A DNA stretch of 11,756 nt, taken from Candidatus Avipropionibacterium avicola. GTDB taxonomy: Bacteria; Actinomycetota; Actinomycetes; Propionibacteriales; Propionibacteriaceae. The notes under the pieces were generated by a model, which had not been told where the DNA came from, did no database searches, and worked only from the letters and a program-made list of their open reading frames with translations. Of this stretch, positions 6,533-11,756 are shown one piece after another; the first letter of the stretch is position 1, and each line of letters begins with the position of its first letter. Location of the stretch: assembly GCA_018715445.1 (NCBI GenBank), contig DVLP01000076.1, positions 1-11,756 of the forward strand. Reading direction: 5' to 3'. Position numbers and translations under genes: made by a program.

Positions 6533-6997
6533 ATGGTCCGCGTGCTCCTGATGTGTGGCCCGGCCGGCTCCGGCAAGTCGACGGTGGCGCGTCGGTTCGA
6601 GGCTGAGGGCATGGTCCGGCTCTCGGTCGATGCCGAGGCCTGGGCTCGGGGATGGCGCAGCATGCCGATCCCCGAGGACGTCGAGGCAGGGATCATCGCC
6701 GAGCTGCGGGCACGGCTGGTCGCCTCGGTCGGCGAGGGGCGTGACGTGGTGGTGGACCTGTCGTTCTGGTCGCGGGCGATGCGTGAGCAGTGGCGTCGGT
6801 TCGTGGCCGATCTGGGAGTGGCCGCCGAGACCGTCTGGGTGAGCACCGATCGTCGGACGGCCCTGGACAGGATCCGGCGGCGGGCCGGACAGGATGCCGA
6901 CGACTTCTGCCTCGACGAGGACCTGGCGAACCAGTACCACGACGGCTTCGAGCCGCCGACTCCCGAGGAGGGGCCGCTCACCGTCATCCGGACCTGA
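6533..6997 (+). CDS. Small P-loop kinase-like ATPase (AAA_33 type)
   Basis: 154 residues. Walker [10 protein letters not shown] is at 9-17 directly after the first beta strand (VRVLLM). SVDAEAW at 31-37 and [16 protein letters not shown] at 72-87 resemble the substrate-binding strands of AAA_33 / zeta-toxin-like small kinases. RIRRR at 113-117 is a candidate lid arginine cluster. Such proteins phosphorylate nucleotides, sugars or other small molecules; the substrate is not predictable. It begins 27 bases after dnaX on the same strand and is probably co-transcribed with it. There is no clear Shine-Dalgarno sequence before ATG 6533; an in-frame GTG three codons later is possible. No antitoxin-like partner is adjacent, so a toxin role is unlikely. 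Confidence 0.75.
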   Translation: MVRVLLMCGPAGSGKSTVARRFEAEGMVRLSVDAEAWARGWRSMPIPEDVEAGIIAELRARLVASVGEGRDVVVDLSFWSRAMREQWRRFVADLGVAAETVWVSTDRRTALDRIRRRAGQDADDFCLDEDLANQYHDGFEPPTPEEGPLTVIRT

Positions 6998-7062
6998 CAC
7001 CGCGACGCGAACGCGTACGGCGTGGGGCCTGGGCGGGACGCGCTCCTGTCAGGCAGGACGGC

Positions 7063-7068
7063 TACGCT
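7063..7068 (+). promoter_or_regulatory. Candidate -10 box upstream of ybaB-recR
   Basis: TACGCT fits TAnnnT and would start a transcript near 7075 with a leader of about 50 bases. The -35 region is unconvincing. The leader would open with a hairpin, CGTCTGC (7074-7080) with GCGGACG (7087-7093), loop GCCACT, containing one G-T pair. The remainder of the 128-base gap 6998-7125 shows nothing else. Confidence 0.4.
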
Positions 7069-7116
7069 GGAGTCGTCTGCGCCACTGCGGACGATCACGA
7101 CCCACGTGCCACAGAT

Positions 7117-7122
7117 GGAGGA
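7117..7122 (+). promoter_or_regulatory. Ribosome binding site of ybaB
   Basis: GGAGGA ends three bases before GTG 7126. The gap is short, but the next in-frame start (ATG 7144) would be 21 bases away, so GTG 7126 is the better start. It also gives the MFG opening usual for actinobacterial YbaB proteins. Confidence 0.65.
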
Positions 7123-7125
7123 ATC

Positions 7126-7470
7126 GTGTTCGGCGACACCGACATGAACGCGCTGCTCGAGCAGGCCCAGGCCATGCAGGCCCAGCTGCAGCAAGCCCAG
7201 GAAGAGCTGGCCGAGACCGAGGTGACCGGGACCGCCGGCGGCGATCTGGTCACGGCGACCATGAACGGGTCGATGGAGCTGCTGACGCTCGACATCCGTC
7301 CCGAAGCCGTCGACCCCGATGACCTCGAAGGACTCTCCGACCTGGTGGTCGCCGCAGTGCGCGACGCCCAGCACAACGTCCAGGCCCTCGCCAGCTCCAA
7401 GCTCGGTCCGTTGGCCGGTGGCGGCGGCGACGCCCTCGGCGGGATGGGCCTGCCCGGCCTGGGTGGCTGA
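7126..7470 (+). CDS. ybaB: YbaB/EbfC family nucleoid-associated protein
   Basis: 114 residues, the usual size for the family. It opens with [22 protein letters not shown], a long amphipathic, Gln-rich helix, then [20 protein letters not shown], the family's characteristic beta segment, then a second helix region ([21 protein letters not shown]) and a Gly-rich tail ending [10 protein letters not shown]. YbaB proteins form dimers that bind DNA and associate with the nucleoid. The gene sits directly upstream of recR with a two-base gap, the classic ybaB-recR pair, which suggests a shared message and a link to DNA maintenance. The start is the GTG at 7126, set by a nearby GGAGGA. Confidence 0.95.
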   Translation: MFGDTDMNALLEQAQAMQAQLQQAQEELAETEVTGTAGGDLVTATMNGSMELLTLDIRPEAVDPDDLEGLSDLVVAAVRDAQHNVQALASSKLGPLAGGGGDALGGMGLPGLGG

Positions 7471-7472
7471 GA

Positions 7473-8072
7473 GTGTACGAAGGCCCGATCCAGGACCTGA
7501 TCGACGAGCTGGGACGCCTTCCCGGGATCGGGCCCAAGAGCGCGCAACGCATCGCCTTCCACCTGCTGGCCGCCGAGCCCGACGACGTGGAACGCTTGGC
7601 GACCGCACTGACCACGGTCAAGGCGACCGTGAAGTTCTGTGAGGTCTGCTTCAACGTCTCCTCCGACGACCGCTGCCGGATCTGCCGGGACCCGCGTCGT
7701 GACGACTCGATGATCTGTGTGGTCGAGGAGTCCAAGGACGTCCCGGTGATCGAGCGGACCAGGGAGTTCCGGGGTCGCTACCACGTACTGGGCGGGGCGA
7801 TCAGCCCGATCGACGGCATCGGCCCCGACCAGTTGAGGATCCGTGAGCTGCTGCAACGGATGGCCGACGGCACCGTCACCGAGGTGATCATCGCCACCGA
7901 CCCCAACCTGGAAGGGGAGGCGACCGCCTCGTACCTGTCACGGTTGTTGTTGCCGATGGGGGTCAAGGTGGCCCGATTGGCCAGCGGCCTGCCGGTCGGT
8001 GGTGACCTGGAGTACGCCGACGAGGTCACCCTGGGGCGCGCCTTCGAGGGTCGCCGCTACGTCGAGGCCTGA
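7473..8072 (+). CDS. recR: Recombination mediator protein RecR
   Basis: 199 residues, the standard RecR length. It works with RecO (and RecF) to load RecA on single-stranded gaps coated by SSB. An N-terminal helix-hairpin-helix is seen as [20 protein letters not shown] (13-32). The zinc finger ligands are Cys56, 59, 68 and 71. The Toprim domain follows, with [12 protein letters not shown] (83-94) and [12 protein letters not shown] (141-152). The C-terminal [19 protein letters not shown] (173-191) is the conserved RecR ending. The start is GTG 7473, two bases after the ybaB stop, so translation is probably coupled. All key residues are present. It converges with the lipoprotein gene, with a 32-base gap and no clear terminator hairpin. 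Confidence 0.98.
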   Translation: MYEGPIQDLIDELGRLPGIGPKSAQRIAFHLLAAEPDDVERLATALTTVKATVKFCEVCFNVSSDDRCRICRDPRRDDSMICVVEESKDVPVIERTREFRGRYHVLGGAISPIDGIGPDQLRIRELLQRMADGTVTEVIIATDPNLEGEATASYLSRLLLPMGVKVARLASGLPVGGDLEYADEVTLGRAFEGRRYVEA

Positions 8073-8104
8073 CCGCCGCGTCGCGCTGGCTTGCGTCGCA
8101 CGAC

Positions 8105-9145
8105 TCAGTCGGGTGACCGGTCCGGTTCGAGGGGGATGTCGACCCCTCCGCCGGGACGGGGCTCGAGGTCGAGGGCGGTGATGTCATCGACACCGAGGTC
8201 GTCGAGGTCAACGGTGCAGCCGATGACCTTCGCGAAGGTGAACGTGTTGCAGCTGTCCAGCTCGGGTGGGCACACCAAGGCATAGGTGCGCAGCAGGTGG
8301 AGGCCCTCCGGCAGCACGAAGGACCATGCCAGAGGGGGATCCCCGGGGACCGAGCCGGGTTCGTCATGGTCGACGAGCCACTGCGTGACTGCTGACCGTA
8401 CGGCTTCGCCCAACCGCACGGACTCGGGCTCGGACAGCCGCGGCGCCAGTCGGGAGCTCGGGGCGACCAACTGACCGTCGGCGTCCTTGCCGACCGAGCA
8501 GGACCACGACGATGCCGCGCGCAGGGCGTTCACCCGGTCGGGATGGGTCATCATCGCGACCCGGGGCAGATCCGGCTCCGGTCGTGGAGCCGCCGCCACC
8601 TCGGACGGCGGCACCAGGTCGAGTTGCAGCAGGTCCAGGGGAAGGATCGCGGAGCGTTCGGCGTGCCAGACCGCCATCGCCCGATCGATCTGCCCGAGCA
8701 CCGTGGCACGGCTCCGGTCGGTCAGCTCGGCCCCGACCTGGATCGTGCCGCGACGCCCGGCAGCTGCCGGGTCGGGCCTCGACATCGCTGCCAGGGTGAG
8801 GGATTCGTCGGCAAAGGCCCGTTCCAGGGATCGCAGGTCGTCCGCCACCCACCGACCGTGCTCGACCGCGGCCCGCAGCAGATCGTCGGTGAGCCGAGCG
8901 ACCTCCACGATGGCATCGGGGTCGTCGACGACGGCGTACCGAGCCCGGATGATCGGGACCGGCACCGGCCCGCCGATGTCGCGGGAGGCACTGATCACCC
9001 GCAGCTGTCCGGGATACAGCCGGTCGGCGGTGGCCTGGGCCTGGTCCTCGGGGCTGCGGGTGCAGCCTGACACCAGCGTGGCCAGACCGGCCAGCACACC
9101 ACCGACCATGACCGACCTCAGCATCCCCCGTCGCGTGACCCCCAT
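8105..9145 (-). CDS. Tat-type lipoprotein, function unknown
   Basis: 346 residues. The N-terminus MGVTRRGMLRSVMVGG has a twin-arginine motif (TRRGML), followed by a hydrophobic stretch and the lipobox LVSGC with lipidated Cys28. The protein should therefore be exported folded, by Tat, and anchored to the outer face of the membrane. The mature part is soluble and without repeats: a region rich in acidic residues and arginine (60-140), a helix with W/H residues (MAVWHAERSAILPL), and a C-terminal half with three cysteines (SWSC, LVCPPELDSC) and one in VIGCTVDL that may form disulfides. I recognise no domain. The ATG at 9145 is used because it places the Tat motif at the N-terminus; ATG 9178 upstream would put residues before it. 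No Shine-Dalgarno sequence is present; CACACT six bases upstream could be a poor -10 of a leaderless message. Confidence 0.7.
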   Translation of the reverse strand: MGVTRRGMLRSVMVGGVLAGLATLVSGCTRSPEDQAQATADRLYPGQLRVISASRDIGGPVPVPIIRARYAVVDDPDAIVEVARLTDDLLRAAVEHGRWVADDLRSLERAFADESLTLAAMSRPDPAAAGRRGTIQVGAELTDRSRATVLGQIDRAMAVWHAERSAILPLDLLQLDLVPPSEVAAAPRPEPDLPRVAMMTHPDRVNALRAASSWSCSVGKDADGQLVAPSSRLAPRLSEPESVRLGEAVRSAVTQWLVDHDEPGSVPGDPPLAWSFVLPEGLHLLRTYALVCPPELDSCNTFTFAKVIGCTVDLDDLGVDDITALDLEPRPGGGVDIPLEPDRSPD

Positions 9146-9205
9146 GGCGACAGTGTGACACCCCGGATGGCCAAGCACGGCAGGAACCTGACGGGTCGAC
9201 AGGGG

Positions 9206-9221
9206 ATCACCACGCGGTGAT
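9206..9221 (-). terminator. Small hairpin after the UDG-like gene
   Basis: ATCACC (9206-9211) and GGTGAT (9216-9221) form a perfect 6-bp stem with loop ACGC, six bases past the stop of the minus-strand UDG-like gene. No T-run follows. It may end that transcript or slow read-through into the lipoprotein gene at 9145. Confidence 0.35.
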
Positions 9222-9227
9222 GCAGGC

Positions 9228-9860
9228 TCAGGTCATCGCGGCCAACCCTTCGTCGATCTGGACCCGGACCAGCTCGGCGTACTTGGCGGAGACCGGGAGG
9301 GTGCTCGGACCGAACCTGCGCTCGTACTCCTTGGTGACCGCGCCGCGTGCGGCACCGGAGTAGTGGGTGAGCGGGATCATCCGCACCGGACGGCCGATGA
9401 TGCTGGGGGCGTCGGCCAGGATGGCACGGACCTTGGTGCCGAAGGCGAGGAAGACCGGATCGGCATTGCCGGCAGCGGTGACCTCGGCGATGAGCTCGGT
9501 CAGGGCACCCTGCTCAGGATTGACCAGGGCCGACCGGGTCTCGATCACCGCCGGCAACAGATCGGTCATGTAGGCGCCCCACGCCGGTGTGCCACGCAGG
9601 GCCTCGCCGAGGACGTGGTCGTTGGACTTGGCGGCAGTGTGGAAGTTTGCCCAGTCCCGACTGGCGAACCCGTCGCCGGGGTTGAGCCCGACGGTCACCA
9701 GGTCGACATGCAGCACCTGGAGCAGCTCCGGTGTGACTGCAGGGAAGGCGAGGTCGTCAGCAGTCACCGGTACGGTCCCGGCGGGATCGCCCCAGACCGC
9801 CCAACTGGCATGGCGGCCGTAGGCGCCGCGGATCCGATCGAAGTCCTCGGCAGTGATCAT
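9228..9860 (-). CDS. Uracil-DNA glycosylase-fold-like protein, uncharacterised
   Basis: 210 residues, soluble. The pattern resembles the UDG superfamily. A hydrophobic strand leads into VGLNPGD (57-63), like the active-site loop GxNPG of several UDG-like families. It is followed by NFH (72-74), ND (80-81) and GAYMTDLLP (95-103). A core strand FLAFG (137-141) comes next, then PLTHYSGA (163-170) at the place of the family's H-x-S leucine-loop motif. Whether it removes bases or only shares the fold cannot be told: the catalytic Asp/Asn assignment is uncertain. The ATG at 9860 is favoured over an upstream in-frame start because AGAGGA lies six bases before it. It is divergent from the gene at 9995. 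Confidence 0.55.
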   Translation of the reverse strand: MITAEDFDRIRGAYGRHASWAVWGDPAGTVPVTADDLAFPAVTPELLQVLHVDLVTVGLNPGDGFASRDWANFHTAAKSNDHVLGEALRGTPAWGAYMTDLLPAVIETRSALVNPEQGALTELIAEVTAAGNADPVFLAFGTKVRAILADAPSIIGRPVRMIPLTHYSGAARGAVTKEYERRFGPSTLPVSAKYAELVRVQIDEGLAAMT

Positions 9861-9929
9861 CGGTGTCCTCTCTGGTGGGGGTATCCACCGTAGGGCGCGG
9901 CCCTGACAGTCGAGTTCCGGGTGGCCCGC

Positions 9930-9952
9930 GACCACCCTGTCGGAGGGTGGTC
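9930..9952. promoter_or_regulatory. Perfect inverted repeat, candidate operator
   Basis: Nine-base arms GACCACCCT and AGGGTGGTC are exactly complementary around a 5-base centre, GTCGG. The repeat ends one base before a -10-like TAGGTT (9954-9959) that would drive the gene at 9995. It therefore covers the -35/-10 spacer, where a dimeric repressor would act. A weaker related dyad, GGTGG (9874-9878) and CCACC (9885-9889), lies close to the start of the divergent UDG-like gene. Confidence 0.55.
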
Positions 9953-9953
9953 C

Positions 9954-9959
9954 TAGGTT
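9954..9959 (+). promoter_or_regulatory. Candidate -10 box for the gene at 9995
   Basis: TAGGTT fits TAnnnT and would start a transcript near 9966, giving a leader of about 30 bases that includes the ribosome binding site at 9984. No good -35 is visible; the inverted repeat occupies that position, so activator dependence is possible. Confidence 0.45.
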
Positions 9960-9983
9960 GGCGTGATCAGGTCGTCGAGGGGC

Positions 9984-9989
9984 AGGGGA
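9984..9989 (+). promoter_or_regulatory. Ribosome binding site deciding the start at 9995
   Basis: AGGGGA, five bases before GTG 9995. The frame is open back to 9863, but upstream starts have no such site and would overlap the candidate operator and promoter. ATG 10016 is a second possible start without a good site. Confidence 0.6.
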
Positions 9990-9994
9990 ACGTT

Positions 9995-11653
9995 GTGGGG
10001 TCGAGCAACGAGTTCATGGTGTGGTTCCCACGCCAGCACTGGGCGCGGATCGCCGACCGGGTGGCAGCACTCAAGGAGCCGTCGGCCCTGGTTGGCCTCC
10101 CGACGTCGGGCTTCCCCGGAGTGCTGGAGCTCGACGGCACCGATCCCTGCTGGCGCCTGAACATGGGTCGGGGGTGGTTTGACGGCCTCGTGGGCTGCTC
10201 GGTCGACGCGCACGTGCTGGCCCGGCCCGGGTGGACGCCGGAGGCGCTGAAGGCCTTCCTCGAGATGCGGGACGAGTATGCGGTACGGGGGACGGGCGGG
10301 CAGATCCAGCTCACCGCGGCAGCGTTGGCGACCTGGCTCCAGGCTCCCTTGTTGGCCGAGCGTCGTGACGACGTGGGCATCGAACTGTCCTTCGTCCAGG
10401 CGGACGGGACGGTCGTGGCTGCCGAGCTCCAGGACGGTGATGCCGCCCCGCTGCGACAGCAGTTCTTCACCGACGGCCTGAGCGCCGATCTGGTCCGCCG
10501 ACCGGAGCTGCTGTTCGACGAGTCGGAGGTGTCACCATTGCCGCGCGATCTCGGCGGCGAGCTGCGCGAGCGCGCCAAAGCCGTACAGCTGGCGGTCACA
10601 GACTTCCAGGACTGGGCAGGACAGGACGCCTCCGCGGTCCCGTACCGGGCAGCGCTCGGCCCGCAGGATCTGGTGCTCACCGACCCGGACGAGGTCGACC
10701 AGCAACACCCCGGGCTCGTCTCGGCTGAGCTGCCCGACGGGCGCCGGGTCGAGTTGCTCGCCGATCGTGACGCTTCGCCCTTTCACGTACGGTGCGAGGT
10801 CGACGGTGCCGAGCAGGCCCACACCGATCCGGTCACCGGTCTGGTCGCATCGTCGGTCATCGTCGAGGACTGGGTCGACTGGATCCTTGAGCAGTCGGTG
10901 CCGGACCGCCGCGAGACGGAGCGCCCCTGGACCGGGACCGACGTGTCCGCGGTTCTGACCCGGGCCGAGCGCAACATCGTCGCCTACCACGAGCAGCAGA
11001 TCGCACCGAGTGGATTCAGCACCGGCGCCGAGCTGCAGGACTGGATCCACGAGGTCCTGGAGCCGACGACGATCCGTCCGAAGGTCAGCGTGCTGGATGA
11101 CATTGGGTGTGCGATGGCGATCACCGAGCCGGGGTTCGTCCGCCGACACTCCCGGCGTCCCGGCGATGCCGAAGAGGAACCCACCCGGTTCCATCCGGTG
11201 AAGTTCCATCCGTGGCTGCCCCGTGACGACTGGTACGTCGCCTTTGCGCACGCGACGCGCGCGACACCGAGCGTCGCGGTCCGCACCGATGGTGCCCGGG
11301 TGGAGGGTTTCCTCTCGGAGTTCAGCCTGACACCGGAGATGGTGGAGGGACATCGACTCCCGCCGAGCACCCCGATCCATGACGAGTCATGGGTGTTGGT
11401 CGAGATCCCTGATGTCACAGGGATCCTGGCCTTCCCTGTCGGAGACACCCTCCTGCAGGTCGGCTGGGACGCGGACGGCGCTGACTCGTTCCTGGTGGCC
11501 CACCACCTGAACTCCCGGATCTTCCATCTGGACCGTCGGCGGATGTTTCGCCGCCGCTGGGGCAGATGGCTCGACAGCGAGGTGGAACTGTCCGCCGAGG
11601 AGCTGAGCAAGGGCCTGCGGGCCATCGAGGCGATGACGGCAGAGGAGGACTGA
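9995..11653 (+). CDS. Large soluble protein, no recognised family
   Basis: 552 residues from GTG 9995. I do not recognise it. There is no signal peptide, membrane helix, P-loop or zinc motif, so it is probably cytoplasmic. It is acidic overall and rich in tryptophan, with an acidic end (EAMTAEED). Strand-rich stretches alternate with helices; WVDWILEQSVPDRR and ELQDWIHEVLEP look like exposed amphipathic helices. MVWFPRQHW (8-16) and HPWLPRDDW (405-413) are similar short motifs about 400 residues apart and may mark a duplicated domain, though similarity beyond them is weak. A basic cluster RRRMFRRRWGRW lies near the C-terminus. A perfect inverted repeat and a -10 box precede it. Its end carries the AGGAGG of the next gene, so the two are probably one operon with a joint role. 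Confidence 0.7.
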   Translation: MGSSNEFMVWFPRQHWARIADRVAALKEPSALVGLPTSGFPGVLELDGTDPCWRLNMGRGWFDGLVGCSVDAHVLARPGWTPEALKAFLEMRDEYAVRGTGGQIQLTAAALATWLQAPLLAERRDDVGIELSFVQADGTVVAAELQDGDAAPLRQQFFTDGLSADLVRRPELLFDESEVSPLPRDLGGELRERAKAVQLAVTDFQDWAGQDASAVPYRAALGPQDLVLTDPDEVDQQHPGLVSAELPDGRRVELLADRDASPFHVRCEVDGAEQAHTDPVTGLVASSVIVEDWVDWILEQSVPDRRETERPWTGTDVSAVLTRAERNIVAYHEQQIAPSGFSTGAELQDWIHEVLEPTTIRPKVSVLDDIGCAMAITEPGFVRRHSRRPGDAEEEPTRFHPVKFHPWLPRDDWYVAFAHATRATPSVAVRTDGARVEGFLSEFSLTPEMVEGHRLPPSTPIHDESWVLVEIPDVTGILAFPVGDTLLQVGWDADGADSFLVAHHLNSRIFHLDRRRMFRRRWGRWLDSEVELSAEELSKGLRAIEAMTAEED

Positions 11654-11654
11654 G

Positions 11655-11756
11655 ATGTCCACGACGATCGGCACCGACGTCCCCACCGGGTTCGACGAGC
11701 TCACCAGGTCCGAGGGAGGGCCCACCTGCCAGTGGAGCGAGGGCGTCTGCACCGAG
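11655..11756 (+). CDS. Start of an unrecognised gene, cut by the right edge
   Basis: Only 34 codons are visible (MSTTIGTDVPTGFDE...). The ATG follows the previous stop with a one-base gap, and AGGAGG (11643-11648) lies six bases before it inside the end of the upstream gene: a strong site and likely translational coupling. Cys25 and Cys32 (CQWSEGVC) form a CX6C pair that could bind metal or form a disulfide, but too little is present to assign a family. The start is well supported, the product is unknown. Confidence 0.7.
   Translation, partial: MSTTIGTDVPTGFDELTRSEGGPTCQWSEGVCTE

Noticed and set aside
6533..6997. Zeta-type toxin of a toxin-antitoxin pair
   Set aside because: The P-loop fold is shared with zeta toxins, but no small antitoxin gene is next to it and the neighbours are housekeeping genes.
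5357..7000. 547-codon minus-strand open frame opposite the dnaX tail and the kinase
   Set aside because: It spans two plus-strand genes with clear motifs and its own translation is Gly/Arg low complexity. Its glycine repeats are simply the antisense of the REP-like units.
8073..8104. Terminator between recR and the convergent lipoprotein gene
   Set aside because: GCGTCGC occurs twice, but as a direct repeat; no stable inverted repeat or T-run is seen in the 32-base gap.

Overview
The window is about 70% GC, uses GTG as well as ATG starts, has GC-rich hairpins without U-tracts and -10 boxes of the TAnnnT type. It carries the conserved actinobacterial order tRNA-Ser / ffs / dnaX / ybaB / recR. 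The best placement is a high-GC actinobacterium, tentatively Propionibacteriales; that rank comes from gene order and protein style, not from a search. It reads as ordinary chromosome: no transposase, integrase, phage gene or CRISPR array is visible.

Layout. (1) 2-1814, plus strand: the C-terminal part of an FUSC-type transporter cut by the left edge, then a complete TDT/SLAC1-type transporter that looks leaderless. (2) 1831-3856, mainly minus strand: a bidirectional hairpin, tRNA-Ser(GGA) with its own promoter, a lipoprotein with PQQ-like propeller repeats, a four-helix membrane protein, and a REP-like palindrome just upstream of the latter. (3) 3885-8072, plus strand: the SRP RNA gene ffs with its promoter, a 200-base spacer containing a dyad, dnaX (leaderless GTG), a small P-loop kinase, then ybaB and recR two bases apart. 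(4) 8105-9860, minus strand: a Tat-type lipoprotein of unknown function and a UDG-fold-like protein. (5) 9861-11756, plus strand: a divergent spacer with a perfect 9-bp inverted repeat, a 552-residue soluble protein I do not recognise, and the first 34 codons of a translationally coupled gene.

How the genes relate. The central block is housekeeping: ffs for co-translational protein targeting, dnaX for the clamp-loader tau subunit, recR for recombinational gap repair and ybaB for a nucleoid-associated protein. The flanks are transporters, two unrelated lipoproteins and poorly characterised genes. No multi-gene accessory system can be shown.

Most unusual features: a REP-like palindromic repeat expanded in frame inside the dnaX linker, with a related copy beside the membrane-protein gene at 3814; -10 boxes placed 6-7 bases before GTG starts, pointing to leaderless mRNAs; the kinase gene between dnaX and ybaB; and the unrecognised gene pair at the right end behind a palindromic candidate operator.
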